DNA of 64,000 nucleotides, taken from assembly GCA_017475045.1 (NCBI GenBank), contig JAFVGH010000138.1:1-64000 (forward strand), written 5' to 3'. Numbering within the stretch: position 1 is the first letter of the stretch; each line of letters starts with the position of its first letter. Of this stretch, positions 34,021 to 43,969 are shown in pieces. The notes under the pieces were generated by a model. It was given only the letters and a program-made list of their open reading frames with translations, made no database searches and had not been told where the DNA came from. Source of the stretch: Fibrobacter sp. Lineage in GTDB: Bacteria; Fibrobacterota; Fibrobacteria; Fibrobacterales; Fibrobacteraceae. Position numbers and translations under genes: made by a program.

Positions 34021-35424
34021 TTAAGCATAAAATTTAAAAATGCGATTTATGTTATTGGTTGTATCCTTAAAAATAATTTCTTGGACTTCATTTGGACATA
34101 TTAGCATCTGCCTCATGATGTCAAAAATATAATCTCCAAATTTAATTTCATATCGTTTGTCAAAAAGAATCGGCAACTCCTGCATAAGCTCATCTTCTGA
34201 AAAAAAGTGTTTTGTACGTTTGTTTGCTAAGGTTAAAGAAAACATCAGGTAGAGATCTTTTTGCAGAATATACTCGCCCCATTCGAACTGTGTTGCTACT
34301 ATTTTGATTGCTGTTTTCTTCAGTGTCATTAAATATTCTTCTTTTGAAGAATAACCTACGCATAAGCCGAGTATTAATAATTGTTCTAATCCATTAAATT
34401 TGTTAATGCAATCGTGGTTGTTTATGCAGTTTTCTCGCCAATAATTCATGATTGTCCTCGAATCATTGGCGATACCCCTTTCGTTTGCATTCTTTAAATA
34501 GCCGTAACTAAAGGCTTCTCTATCGTTATCAGATAAATCTTTTATAAGTGGTAAATATTCTTGCAAAAAGTCTTTGTAAGCTGTAGCACACAATCCGGCT
34601 AAGTAATTAAAATTTTTTGAATTTAAAAAACCTAATAAATTCCTCAAATCTTTCAAATTAGTACTGTATGAAAAAATAAAATCTTTTATTATCTCACAAT
34701 AAAACCAAATTTGATTGCTTGCCTCTTCATAAAAATCTTTTTTTTCTAGAAAACTAACAAAAAATATCATTGATCGAATTGCAGGATATCGGCTTTTGCT
34801 ATGTAAAGTTTGTTGTATTATGTCCTTTGCATTTTCTTTCAATGAGAAAAGGATTAGCTCCATTTTAAAGGACCAGTCATTTTCATTTAGAAAATCAATG
34901 ATTTTCTTCCTATCAACAGTCCAAAGCCATTTGATAATTACTGCTGCAATATTTTTAGTATGAGTTTCAAATGCAGGTCCGTTATAAAATGGTTGTAATT
35001 CGCGAATGATTGATATGTTGTCTTTGCTTTGGGCTGCAACGTCAATTTTTTCCATACACTCCTTGTCTGAATAAGGAGCCCAATCGGGTACGCTTATAAT
35101 AAAATGAATGTGGTCAAATATCTGATCTATTTTGACAATAATGGGTTCATTTTTTAAATCAACTTTTAAAACGGGTGGTTTCTCGTTTAAATAATCAAAT
35201 ATGATTAATGATATCAGTAAACTGTTTGTATTGTTGCTTATTATAGCATTTTCAAATAAAATATGTGCATATTCAGAACATTGTTGTTTGCCTGATTTGG
35301 AATTTTGTGAAATATATTGCTCAATAGCAGAATAAATTTGATGATAGAAATCATCTAGAGAAATATTAGAGGTTTCTTCAGTAAAATTACAAAATAAAGA
35401 TGACAACTCGTTTTTGGCGATCAT
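34021..35424 (-). CDS. Large helical protein, fourth gene of the Gabija-like operon
   Basis: 467 residues, almost all predicted helix by eye, with several Leu/Ile-rich amphipathic repeats; no catalytic motif or membrane segment seen. It overlaps the previous gene by 4 bp (ATGA), so the two products are probably made together. I do not know the family. Context says a partner of the PLD-like protein in a defence operon (inference). Confidence 0.55.
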   Translation of the reverse strand: MIAKNELSSLFCNFTEETSNISLDDFYHQIYSAIEQYISQNSKSGKQQCSEYAHILFENAIISNNTNSLLISLIIFDYLNEKPPVLKVDLKNEPIIVKIDQIFDHIHFIISVPDWAPYSDKECMEKIDVAAQSKDNISIIRELQPFYNGPAFETHTKNIAAVIIKWLWTVDRKKIIDFLNENDWSFKMELILFSLKENAKDIIQQTLHSKSRYPAIRSMIFFVSFLEKKDFYEEASNQIWFYCEIIKDFIFSYSTNLKDLRNLLGFLNSKNFNYLAGLCATAYKDFLQEYLPLIKDLSDNDREAFSYGYLKNANERGIANDSRTIMNYWRENCINNHDCINKFNGLEQLLILGLCVGYSSKEEYLMTLKKTAIKIVATQFEWGEYILQKDLYLMFSLTLANKRTKHFFSEDELMQELPILFDKRYEIKFGDYIFDIMRQMLICPNEVQEIIFKDTTNNINRIFKFYA

Positions 35425-37127
35425 AATGAATCCTTCATTTTTGGAAATTCAACAACGCAACAAGCTTCATTATCTAGTTCTTTCCATAATTTCTCAAAAT
35501 TCTTTAAAATTTCTCTTGAATCTGTTACCTTTTGGATAATATGGTGTTTTTCTCCAATTTGGTTTACCGATATTCCTAAAGAATAAACCTCAGGTAATTG
35601 AGAAGACTCGTAAGGAATAAAAATTAAGAATCGATCGTGGAATTTCCATCCATAATTATCGTGCTGTGCTAAAAATTTCAGAGAAATATTTAAATTGTTA
35701 GATTCTTTGAATAGAACTCTAGATTCTTTGCAAAATTCTTCAAAGCCATTGTGCCTAATATCTTTTTTTGCATAAGTATACCCATGATTACGGCATAATT
35801 TTTCATAGTCTCCCAGTTTCTTGCTTTTATGTGATAAAGAATTTGCAGAGGATATGCAAGTTATGCAACGGAAGTTTTTTCCTGTTGGTTCGTAATATAG
35901 AGTATCCATTATGTCTTTAGCGCTCAAATAGGGATCCCAAAGGCATATTTCTTTTGCATCAGTTTGTCGTATTTTTTTTCTTATGAAATCTAATGCTTTT
36001 TTTGATTCTTTTCCTTTAAATACTTGGTAGTCTCCGCTTCTCTTCAGTATATTGTCATTCTGATTTCTTTTCAGAATTTGATTGCTGTAATCGGTTTCTA
36101 ACGAAATGCCTACATTTATCGGCATTATTGTTTCAAGATTTACTTTTTTTATAGAGCCATCTGCTTGAGGAATTGTCCTCGGTGGCATAAGCCCTTGAAT
36201 ATGCATATCTCCATGAAAAGTTTTTATAAAATTAAATTCATTATCATATAAAATAATTTTATTTTCAAAGTCGGAAACTGTTACATGTACATTATTATCA
36301 TCGCCTAATTTCGAATCAAATGTGAAGTCTAAACCCTTGAAAACTTGAGAATCAAAACCTGTAATGGTGTTGTCAAAAGATGTTTGGACATGAACATTGA
36401 TATTCTTTTCAATTTTTGATTTGATGTGTGATTTGGCTGTAGTTCTGATTTCAGATCCTTGGCTGATTAGTGCTGTGTCTAAATCCATAATTGTAACAGG
36501 GAATTGGAAAATAACATTCCCGATTCTGTCTGAAACTTTTGCTAAATCAATATTTATGATTTTTTTGATGGCTTGGTTGATAAAATCGAATTTTGTCCTT
36601 TGGGTTTCTCCCAAGGAGAAGTCTTTCTTTTCATTAAAAAATTCGATTACATAACTTGCTCCCCAAAAATTCGTTTTCAATGCGTTGTTTAGCATAGGTT
36701 CTGTTGTTCCATAGCGCAGAGGTACGAATGTTTTGGGTAAAAGAACCATTTGTTTTGAAACACTGCAATTTTCGTTGTTAAAAATTATTTTGTTTTGCTG
36801 TTGAATGTTTTTGAATTGTTCTTTTGCATCTTCTATAGAAATCCTCTTTTGGAGAACTCCAAATTTGAATTTTTTATCAATTTTTTGCAATTCAGGAAAA
36901 AGATACTTGTCCTTGGAGTCTTTGGGGGCTATTTCTTCAAAAACAAAGAGAGTGTAATAGTTCTGGACACTTTTGTTTTCTTGTTCATACAGAAATATCT
37001 GTGTCATTTCGCAACTTTCGTAGAAGGCAATCTTGTCATTCTGAAGCAATAGATCGAAATCCGCATTTGCAATATCGGCCTTTGTTTTTAATTCTGTTAT
37101 TCGTTCTTCTTTAAAATCATGCATCAA
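35421..37127 (-). CDS. PLD-like protein resembling the VPA1262 family, third gene of the Gabija-like operon
   Basis: 568 residues. The C-terminal third has the layout of phospholipase-D-like nucleases: EICLWDPYLSAKDIMDTLYYEP, then WKFHDRFLIFIP, then SLGISVNQIGEKHHIIQKV. From memory this set matches proteins named after Vibrio VPA1262; I could not check it. The N-terminal two thirds have no motif I know. It starts 22 bp after gajB and overlaps the next gene by 4 bp. Possible nuclease or phosphodiesterase added to a Gabija pair. Confidence 0.6.
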   Translation of the reverse strand: MMHDFKEERITELKTKADIANADFDLLLQNDKIAFYESCEMTQIFLYEQENKSVQNYYTLFVFEEIAPKDSKDKYLFPELQKIDKKFKFGVLQKRISIEDAKEQFKNIQQQNKIIFNNENCSVSKQMVLLPKTFVPLRYGTTEPMLNNALKTNFWGASYVIEFFNEKKDFSLGETQRTKFDFINQAIKKIINIDLAKVSDRIGNVIFQFPVTIMDLDTALISQGSEIRTTAKSHIKSKIEKNINVHVQTSFDNTITGFDSQVFKGLDFTFDSKLGDDNNVHVTVSDFENKIILYDNEFNFIKTFHGDMHIQGLMPPRTIPQADGSIKKVNLETIMPINVGISLETDYSNQILKRNQNDNILKRSGDYQVFKGKESKKALDFIRKKIRQTDAKEICLWDPYLSAKDIMDTLYYEPTGKNFRCITCISSANSLSHKSKKLGDYEKLCRNHGYTYAKKDIRHNGFEEFCKESRVLFKESNNLNISLKFLAQHDNYGWKFHDRFLIFIPYESSQLPEVYSLGISVNQIGEKHHIIQKVTDSREILKNFEKLWKELDNEACCVVEFPKMKDSL

Positions 37128-37149
37128 GATACTTACCTCCAGATTTTTT

Positions 37150-38949
37150 TTAGATTAAATCCTTCCAATTTGGTTCAGGAGCAAAGTCTTCAATATTCAT
37201 TACTTCAAAACAATCGTAAAATGCTGGTTGCTTAGCTTTCAAATTTTGTAGAGTTTCTTTTGATACAATCATGTAAAAATCTTTTCTAGATCGAGTCATT
37301 GCCACATAGGCTACTCTCCGCTCCTCTTCATCTACAGAATTGTTGCTCCACCACAAATCTGAAGGGCATCGATTTTTTCCTTTGCCAATGGGTGGTGTTA
37401 CTAAAACCGTAACATCATGAGTTTGCCCTTTTACAGAATGTATTGTTTGAAGTGACGGCCCGTTTACTTTTTTTCTTAAGGAAGGAAAGAAAATCGACAT
37501 CTGTTCATCGCATCCTTTCTTTTCTCGGTCTTTTTTGTAATTTGTCGGCTTCAAATGCTTTGGAGGATTTTTTTTTACAAAAGCCGATTTGTTGATTTTT
37601 TCTTCAATTTTAGCTCCAACTTCTAGTTGCCATTTCTCATAAGTTAGGGTCTCGTCTGTTTTTACAGAATCTAATAAACATGATACAACTAGTCTTTTCC
37701 AGTCATCATAGACGACCTGCTTTGTAGAAAGTTCTTCTTTGGATATTCCCTCGTAGTTAAATAGCCATAAAGAAATAGATGATTCGGCAAGACCTAGCGC
37801 TTTGACATTATTTCCTTGATAAAATGCTTGAACAGCGTGGCTCATAAGGGTTAAAGCGGGACAACCAAGAGTTGTTAATTCTTTATTTTTCTTTTTATTT
37901 AAGCTATAAACAGTCTTGTTTAGTCTTGTAATAAATTTTAAATCTTGGTTTGGATGTTGATTGCATAATTCTTCGATAAGGTAAGGAACATCTTTTTCAA
38001 AATTAGAATAACTGATTAAAATGTTTTTCCCATTTTCCTTGTCGTTTGGGTTCATTGCGCTGGGGATTAAGCAATTTGCAATAGAAACGATTGATTTAGG
38101 ACAACGTCGGCTCGTTTCTAATTGGCGCTCTGCTCCTAGAGTTGTGAATTGGTTGAATAGAGACGGAGTTGCTCCGTTAAATTCATAAATAGCTTGGTTT
38201 GGGTCTCCAACAAGTAAAGCTTTTATGTTTACAGGTTCTTTTAGCAATTCTAAAAGAGTCTTTCCTGCGAAGAACCCAGTATCTTGCAATTCATCTACAA
38301 CGATAAATGGAAATTTTTTTGCGATTACGTTTGAAATTATTTCACCATAAAAAGAATCACTTAAAATTCTGTATGAACATAAGGCTACGTCGGCATGTGT
38401 CATCCAGCCGCTTTTTTTGATAAAATTTCGTTTTACATTACGAACCCAGTCAAATTCTCCAGAAATGATTTCATACCCTTGTCCATATTTGTTTTTATAT
38501 GTCAATATTTCATTGTTAAAGATGTCTAATCCGCTATATGTTATTTTTAATAGATTATATCCTTTCTTTGAATGGATTAAACTTTCTCCATCAGGAGCCT
38601 TAGCCCATTTTTCAGCACCGCATTCCGCTGGGATTAAGCGGGGCCTGGCGTAATCAGGGTGGATTTTGTTCCAAAAAGGTTTTACAATATATCTGAAAAG
38701 AAACGAATCTAGAGTCCCGACAAAGTGTGGCAAACTAAGTTCGTATCCCACTGCATTGCGGATTTCTTCGCCTCCGACTCGTGTGAATGACAATGCCGCA
38801 ATTCCGCCAGGTTTGTTCCAATTTTCAATTTCTTTTTTTATGATTTGCCCGACAAGCCAGGTCTTGCCGCTTCCGGGTGCGGCGCGGACTATTCGAATAC
38901 GACTTGTGTCGTCGATTATTCGTTGTTGTTCTGGGCTTGGATTTGACAT
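37150..38949 (-). CDS. gajB: Gabija protein GajB, UvrD-like helicase
   Basis: GajB is the superfamily 1A helicase-like partner of GajA in the Gabija anti-phage complex, which senses nucleotide depletion and cuts DNA. Seen: PSPEQQRIIDD (Q motif), Walker A AAPGSGKT (23-30), ALSFTRVGGEEIRN (motif Ia), VVDELQDT with D219/E220 (motif II), LLVGDPNQAIYEFNGA (motif III), HSVKGQTHDVTVLV (motif V) and RVAYVAMTRSRK (motif VI). At 599 residues it is longer than the first described GajB (about 490). Its ATG shares one base with the gajA stop. Confidence 0.85.
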   Translation of the reverse strand: MSNPSPEQQRIIDDTSRIRIVRAAPGSGKTWLVGQIIKKEIENWNKPGGIAALSFTRVGGEEIRNAVGYELSLPHFVGTLDSFLFRYIVKPFWNKIHPDYARPRLIPAECGAEKWAKAPDGESLIHSKKGYNLLKITYSGLDIFNNEILTYKNKYGQGYEIISGEFDWVRNVKRNFIKKSGWMTHADVALCSYRILSDSFYGEIISNVIAKKFPFIVVDELQDTGFFAGKTLLELLKEPVNIKALLVGDPNQAIYEFNGATPSLFNQFTTLGAERQLETSRRCPKSIVSIANCLIPSAMNPNDKENGKNILISYSNFEKDVPYLIEELCNQHPNQDLKFITRLNKTVYSLNKKKNKELTTLGCPALTLMSHAVQAFYQGNNVKALGLAESSISLWLFNYEGISKEELSTKQVVYDDWKRLVVSCLLDSVKTDETLTYEKWQLEVGAKIEEKINKSAFVKKNPPKHLKPTNYKKDREKKGCDEQMSIFFPSLRKKVNGPSLQTIHSVKGQTHDVTVLVTPPIGKGKNRCPSDLWWSNNSVDEEERRVAYVAMTRSRKDFYMIVSKETLQNLKAKQPAFYDCFEVMNIEDFAPEPNWKDLI

Positions 38950-40757
38950 TAATTAACTCGCGTACTTACAAAATTAATGGCTCGTTGAATGTATATGGGC
39001 ACTTCAAAATGGTTGACAAATTTACCGTCGCCGTCAATTTCTTCCAAGATGGCCGCCAAATTGCTTGCGAAGTCGCCTTTGCCATGGCAGTTTCCTGAAA
39101 GACAAATGACTCGCCATATCCGTTTAGCCTTTTCTTCAAGGGTTGGCAATTGCTGAATTGAATCTTCTGTTAATGAGCGTGGAAGTCCTTTGAAGCAATT
39201 TATCCATGCTTTGACCATTGTCAAAGGGTTGCCTTCTGATGCTTTTGCTAAATCGTATTCCAGAGTGATTGTAGAATGCCGAATGACAACATTGTCAATT
39301 TCATTAAAAGAGTTGATTAGATTTTGTGTTCTTGCACAGATTTGATTTGTGTCTAATACATCGGCGTTTTCCCAATCTGCAATTTGTCTTGTTTTTCCTT
39401 CTTTTGTTATTGTTTTTGAGGGATAATAAATGTCTGGATCCCCGTCTGTGATTATTGCTACGGGAATATCAAAAATATCTTCGTTGAAGATTTTCTTAAA
39501 GATTTCAAAAGAAACGCCACAAATCGGAATAACAGAAATTTGTTGTCTTCCTAAATCAATTCCAAGTCGTTGAGCAAGAATCGGAATCAGAATGGCTTCT
39601 GATATGCCTTCGACAAGAATGACTCCTTTTGCAAAATATAGCGTTGACCTTGTTATATCCATCAAACGACTGAATTGTTTCTTTTCCAAATCATTAAAAC
39701 CAGCTTTTTTCAATGCATTACAACAAACAGAATTGTCCTTTTTGAAAAGGAGGTGGATTTTATCTATTGGAATGTCGGTTACTAGTGTCGGAGAATGTGT
39801 TGTTATAATAGTCTGGGGAGTTAGATTTTCTGACAAATAACGGGACAAAGATAAGACCATTTGTGGATGCAGATGTGCTTCAGGCTCCTCAATCAGAAGA
39901 ACAGGGCATTCATCTTCGCCAATGGATTTTAAATATTGCAAAACAACTGCGATGTAGAGTAGATTGTTTGAGCCAAGTCCGTTTGCGTAAAGATCTTCAA
40001 CCGGATTTCCATCCATCTGTACCTGTAGCGTTCGCAGTATCTTTGTGAAGTCGCTATTTGCTGCTAAAATTTTTGATTTTTGTGCGTCGGATGCAGCTAC
40101 ACTTTTTGTTATATCGTTTATGCCATTGATTATATTCTTAATCAAATCATTGTCAGACAATTTTTCATTTGAATCGTTATAAAGCTGTTCAATATTTTGC
40201 TTATTTTCATCATTTGCGAGATTTTTCAGAAGTGTTGCGAGTTGGCTTTTGTTGCCTGCGGTTAATGCCGTTTCGGCATCTCGCAAAGCAGGCAAATAAA
40301 TAACGGAGAATTGCTCCATTATTTTCTGAGGCACTTCTGATTTCTCTGGGCCTTCTGGTCCACCAGTCCTTTTTACAGAAACTCTGCTACCGTTTTTCAA
40401 CGGCCAAGAGGCGTTGTACTCTAATTTTGCAATGGAGTCATTTATGTTGGCAAGGTCAAAATCAACAATTTCAAAGAACTTGACTCTTTGCTTCTCATTT
40501 AAATCGGCGAATTCCATTTTGATTGTAAACGATTCTTCTCGCTCCTGTTGATTTGAGTCTTTGTAGAAATCATCTTCTGAAATCCAAATGGGGTTTGGAT
40601 TGTTCATAGATGTTCCGAGAGCAAGTCTTATTGCGTCAATGATAGAGCTTTTGCCAGTATTGTTTTTCCCGACGAAAACGTTCAGGTCCTTCTGAAAATC
40701 AATCGTCACATCTTTGATGCTTCGAAAATTTTGTATGGAGAGTTTGGATAAATACAT
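38949..40757 (-). CDS. gajA: Gabija protein GajA, OLD-family ATPase-Toprim nuclease
   Basis: OLD class 2 nucleases next to a UvrD-like helicase define Gabija. The ATPase part has FRSIKD, Walker A GKNNTGKS (30-37), Walker B VLLIEEPEAHLHP (286-298) and switch His321 (TTHSP). The Toprim part has E383 (LVEGISEAILIP) and D438/D440 (IITDGDPD). At 602 residues it is close to the described GajA. AAGGA ribosome site 8 bp before the ATG. First gene of a four-gene operon (40757 to 34021). Confidence 0.87.
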   Translation of the reverse strand: MYLSKLSIQNFRSIKDVTIDFQKDLNVFVGKNNTGKSSIIDAIRLALGTSMNNPNPIWISEDDFYKDSNQQEREESFTIKMEFADLNEKQRVKFFEIVDFDLANINDSIAKLEYNASWPLKNGSRVSVKRTGGPEGPEKSEVPQKIMEQFSVIYLPALRDAETALTAGNKSQLATLLKNLANDENKQNIEQLYNDSNEKLSDNDLIKNIINGINDITKSVAASDAQKSKILAANSDFTKILRTLQVQMDGNPVEDLYANGLGSNNLLYIAVVLQYLKSIGEDECPVLLIEEPEAHLHPQMVLSLSRYLSENLTPQTIITTHSPTLVTDIPIDKIHLLFKKDNSVCCNALKKAGFNDLEKKQFSRLMDITRSTLYFAKGVILVEGISEAILIPILAQRLGIDLGRQQISVIPICGVSFEIFKKIFNEDIFDIPVAIITDGDPDIYYPSKTITKEGKTRQIADWENADVLDTNQICARTQNLINSFNEIDNVVIRHSTITLEYDLAKASEGNPLTMVKAWINCFKGLPRSLTEDSIQQLPTLEEKAKRIWRVICLSGNCHGKGDFASNLAAILEEIDGDGKFVNHFEVPIYIQRAINFVSTRVN

Positions 40758-40857
40758 TTTGTTTCCTTGTCACTATGAAAAATACATTCATTTAGGTGCA
40801 AATAGCCTTTTATTGAAAAAAATGTTCCTTTTTGAGGTAATTCTTGTTCCTTAGGTT

Positions 40858-40990
40858 GCGTTAGGGATCGAAGCCCGAAGGGCCGGGAGGGCCGCCGGTG
40901 TCCCGCGCTCGGCCCTCTAGGCGGGGAAGCCGTGGGGTGATGCCACGGCTTCGTGCCGCGAGAGCCCGACCCTGCGCAGCAGGGAACGCC
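40858..40990 (+). repeat. Island repeat, copy 1
   Basis: 133 bp from GCGTTAGGG to GGGAACGCC. Contains AGGGCCG/CGGCCCT, AAGCCGTGG/CCACGGCTT and CCCTGC/GCAGGG hairpins in series. Left boundary of the cassette array, 100 bp upstream of gajA. Copies 1 and 5 are the two followed by an FrhB-like gene stump. Confidence 0.9.
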
Positions 40991-41020
40991 CGTAAGGCAC
41001 CCTGTGGGCTGCATCATGGT

Positions 41021-41464
41021 CGCTCGAAATACATGCGCCTGTTCCTGAGCCATATTTGCCAGAATGTCTCTTGCGATGACTGCCGCTACCGCAAGAAGCC
41101 TCGAATTGCCGACATCACTCAGGGCGACTATTGGCGAGTCTCCAAGTATCACCCCGAAATGAACGACAACAAGGGAACGTCGGTGGTTCTCTTGAATACT
41201 ACTCCAGGTAGTATGCTGTTTGAATCCGTCGCCGATAAAGTCGTCCAATGCGATTCTAAGGTCGAAAACGCCATCGCCGGCAACCCCTGCATCGTCCGTT
41301 CCAGCAAACCGCACCCCAAGCGCGCCGAATTCTTCGCCAACCTGGACAAATACACCCTCGATCAGCTGATAAAGATGTATTGCCCCTTCCCGTCACCCCT
41401 CAAGCGGGTGTATCTCCGGGTACGTGGGCTGCTCGGGCGGGTAAAGCGGAAGGTTGTGGGGTAG
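41021..41464 (+). pseudogene. 3' stump of an FrhB/FdhB C-terminal family gene, copy 1
   Basis: The encoded KYMRLFLSHICQNVSCDDC...RYRKKPRIADITQGDYW...NKGTSVVLLNTTPGSMLFE...KPHPKRAEFF matches the C-terminal part of coenzyme F420 hydrogenase/dehydrogenase beta subunit family proteins, which occur in polysaccharide loci. The N-terminal iron-sulfur part is missing; the homology begins directly after the island repeat. A second copy is at 49877-50407. Confidence 0.75.
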
Positions 41465-41473
41465 GGAAAGACA

Positions 41474-41499
41474 AAAGGACCGCCTTACGGCGGTCCTTT
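41474..41499. terminator. Strong hairpin terminator
   Basis: AAAGGACCGCC and GGCGGTCCTTT, 11-bp stem, loop TTAC. It can serve the FrhB stump from the left and the small minus-strand gene from the right. Confidence 0.75.
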
Positions 41500-41520
41500 C
41501 GTTGGTTTGAAGTTGCTTGG

Positions 41521-41652
41521 TTATTTGCGTCTTGGCTCTCTTTGCGAAAGAGCGCTGCCAGCCACACTTTTCGAAGTTTTACTGGCTTGTCCATTTCGAA
41601 GTATTTGAGATGCCTTTGACGCAATTTTAGGCGATGTTACCTTCTTTGCCAT
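41521..41652 (-). CDS. 43-residue basic protein (SPKIASKAS...SALSQ type)
   Basis: Reads MAKKVTSPKIASKASQILRN to ...SVAGSALSQREPRRK, stop at 41521. An AGGAG site lies 8 bp before the ATG. Very similar short Lys/Ser/Ala-rich proteins are, from memory, common in mobile and defence islands of many phyla, often ending in SALSQ; none has a proven role. The composition fits a small nucleic-acid-binding protein. A terminator follows at 41474-41499. The unit is independent of the ATPase gene on the other strand; 41653-41996 holds only leader or promoter sequence. Confidence 0.75.
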   Translation of the reverse strand: MAKKVTSPKIASKASQILRNGQASKTSKSVAGSALSQREPRRK

Positions 41653-41842
41653 TTTATCGCTCCTGGATCTTATGGATCCGGTGTTCCTTATTCGAAGGCT
41701 AAACCTGCAGTGCAGGTCTAGTGGATCGAAAAAGGTGTGTTAAAGAGACTAGAATGGATTGTCTCTGGACAAATTGGAGGATTTCGGCTATATTTGGGGT
41801 CCTGTCACTCAAACGGAGCCGAACCATTCGGTCCTTTGAATT

Positions 41843-41872
41843 GGGCTTCGCCTTAGCGGGCGGAGCCCTTTT
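41843..41872 (+). terminator. Hairpin with T-run before the RloA-like gene
   Basis: GGGCTTCGCC pairs with GGCGGAGCCC (one G-T), followed by four T. It lies between the 43-residue gene and the + strand ATPase gene and could shield the latter from upstream transcription. Confidence 0.55.
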
Positions 41873-41996
41873 CTCTTACAAAGATAGTAAAAAAATGTAG
41901 AAATGTTACGATTTGTTGCAAAATATTTTTGTTTTAGGTGAATTTTTTGTATATTTTTGTAGTGCAATTACAAATTTTATACAGAAAGGCACGTCC

Positions 41997-43277
41997 ATGA
42001 TAAGAGAATTTTGGGTAAAAAATTACCTTTCCATTCGAGATAAACAAGAATTGAATTTCTTGGCAAAAGGGCCTTCGTCGGAGCTTGTTGCGGAAGTTGC
42101 CGATGGAGTATTCTTGTATAAATTGGGAATCCTTTATGGTTCGAATGCTTCTGGAAAATCAAACATGCTTGTTGCGTTGAATGAAGTGTTTCGCATATTG
42201 GTTATGTCGAAATCAGATGCAAGCAAGAAAATTTACGAAAGTATTCCATTTGCTCTCACGAAAAATGAACCCATAGAGATGCATGTCTCATTCTATGCTA
42301 ACGGTATTAGGTATGATTATGATGTAAAGTTCAACGAGAAATACATTTTGAATGAAACCTTGTACTATTATCCCAACAAGTCAAAGTCTTTATTCTATGA
42401 ACGTTCGTTTGTAGGCGAAAACTTGCAGGCGGATATCAAGTTTGGCACAAGTCTTAAGCTGCTGGTCAAGACCCAAGACAGTATCCGTGAGAACACATTG
42501 AACAACCATAGTGTTTTATCCGTTTGCAGAAAGGCCGCGCTGAAAGAGGATATTGCCCCCTTCAATGTGCTCCATAGTTGGATTATGGACAACTATCATG
42601 ATGTGGATGGTGATGGTGAAAAGGGTGTTGTTGAAATCCTAACCGAGGCTTATAATAATCCAAGGAAACGTAAGTTCTATAACACTATGCTACAAAAGGC
42701 TGATTTGAACATTGTAGAATATCGGCCTAGTACAGAAGATAGTTTTCTATCAGCAGAACTTCGTGAACGCATAAAAAAGGAAAATTTTCCCGATAAAATG
42801 AAGGAAGAATTGCTTAAGCCAACAGTCGATTCTGTAGCATTTGTCAATCATTCCATCAATGGCGATTTTGATATTTCTCTCAATTGGCAGTCTAAAGGGA
42901 CCCAGAAATACATACGCATTCTAGATGCTCTATATGATATGATTACCGCTTCTCATGTGTACTACCTTGATGAATTAGGAGAGGATCTACACAATGACTT
43001 GTTGTATTATTATCTTAATGTTTTCATTTTTAATTCGGATAAATCGCAATTGATTATCACGAGCCAGGAAACGACGCTCTTGTCTCAGGATTTGATTAAT
43101 GAAAACAGAGGCGTTGTATGGTTTGTTGAAAAAAACAAAGAGACTGCGTCGTCGACGTATTCTCGCGGAGATTCTTTTGGATTGCATAAGAACCTTTCCC
43201 TTTACAATTCATATCGCATTGGTCGACTGGGAGCAAAGCCCGAACTTGGCAGTATCTTTATAAATCTGGATGATTGA
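41997..43277 (+). CDS. AbiL/RloA-type AAA ATPase
   Basis: Defence ATPase of the AAA15/21 group paired with a Toprim protein. Start at 41997 is supported by AAAGG 9 bp upstream. Seen: FWVKNYLSIRDKQELNF, Walker A GSNASGKS (48-55), the RILDALYDM region and a Walker B-like VYYLDELGEDLH, then LIITSQETTLLS (switch) and a C-terminal LHKNLSLYNSYRIGRLGAKP with the RxGxxGAxP end typical of RloA-like proteins. 426 residues. Confidence 0.82.
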   Translation: MIREFWVKNYLSIRDKQELNFLAKGPSSELVAEVADGVFLYKLGILYGSNASGKSNMLVALNEVFRILVMSKSDASKKIYESIPFALTKNEPIEMHVSFYANGIRYDYDVKFNEKYILNETLYYYPNKSKSLFYERSFVGENLQADIKFGTSLKLLVKTQDSIRENTLNNHSVLSVCRKAALKEDIAPFNVLHSWIMDNYHDVDGDGEKGVVEILTEAYNNPRKRKFYNTMLQKADLNIVEYRPSTEDSFLSAELRERIKKENFPDKMKEELLKPTVDSVAFVNHSINGDFDISLNWQSKGTQKYIRILDALYDMITASHVYYLDELGEDLHNDLLYYYLNVFIFNSDKSQLIITSQETTLLSQDLINENRGVVWFVEKNKETASSTYSRGDSFGLHKNLSLYNSYRIGRLGAKPELGSIFINLDD

Positions 43278-43878
43278 TATGGGCCAACTACGTCAAACAG
43301 TTCTTATCTTAGGTGAAGGGCCTACTGAATTCTATTACTTCAAGTCCTTGTGCGATGTATTCAAACGTTTGACCATCAAACCAGACTCTCCAAAGCATAC
43401 GAACCTAACGGAATTTGAGGCTAAGATAAAAGAGGGCATTGAATTGGGCTTCAACCATATCTTCTGCATTATCGACATGGATACGAAGGACAAAGAGCCG
43501 GAACTTTCTCAATATCAAAAGTTAAAGAAAAAATATGCCGAACCAATCAGCAAACCGAAGAAAGGTATTTATTGTAAGGTCGAGTTTTTCGAAACACATC
43601 GCTGTACAGAGTTGTTCTTCCTTTACTATTTCCGATACACATCGCGTCCTTATGAAAATCAAGAACAACTTCTAAATGATTTGAATCAGTGTGTGGTTTA
43701 CAAGAAGGCAAATGAGTTCTTCAGAAAGGGTTTGCACAGCTACTTTGAACGGAACAAAGGAAGTCTTGATAATGCAGTGGCCAATGCTGAAAGATCAATG
43801 GCGGAAAAGCAGAAGGATGGAAGAGAATATACTTACTCAGAGTTGGGTCGATTGATGACTTTATTGAAAGAATTATAA
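43270..43878 (+). CDS. AbiL/RloB-type Toprim protein
   Basis: Partner of the ATPase. The Toprim-like core shows LILGEGPTEFYYF with the catalytic Glu and IFCIIDMDTKD with the acidic triad, then KVEFFETHRCTELFFLYYF. RloB/AbiLii-type proteins are thought to be nucleases or toxins activated on phage infection. 202 residues; ATG at 43279 is an alternative start. Overlaps the ATPase gene by 8 bp. Confidence 0.82.
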   Translation: MIDMGQLRQTVLILGEGPTEFYYFKSLCDVFKRLTIKPDSPKHTNLTEFEAKIKEGIELGFNHIFCIIDMDTKDKEPELSQYQKLKKKYAEPISKPKKGIYCKVEFFETHRCTELFFLYYFRYTSRPYENQEQLLNDLNQCVVYKKANEFFRKGLHSYFERNKGSLDNAVANAERSMAEKQKDGREYTYSELGRLMTLLKEL

Positions 43879-43882
43879 TGGT

Positions 43883-43906
43883 AAGAGGGGCTTATGCCTC
43901 TCTTTT
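43883..43906 (+). terminator. Terminator after the ATPase-Toprim pair
   Basis: AAGAGGGGC and GCCTCTCTT (one G-T pair), loop TTAT, then TT. Immediately after the stop at 43878. Confidence 0.7.
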
Positions 43907-43950
43907 GGGATTTCTCTCATTTTGATTTTGATGACCGCTTGTTGATTGTG

Positions 43951-43969
43951 AATTCGGAAATTCCGAATT
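43951..43969. repeat. Perfect AATT-ended palindrome
   Basis: AATTCGGAA, A, TTCCGAATT, followed by TTTTGCG. It has the same design as the palindrome at 51458-51484, which is also followed by TTTTGCG. Confidence 0.7.
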
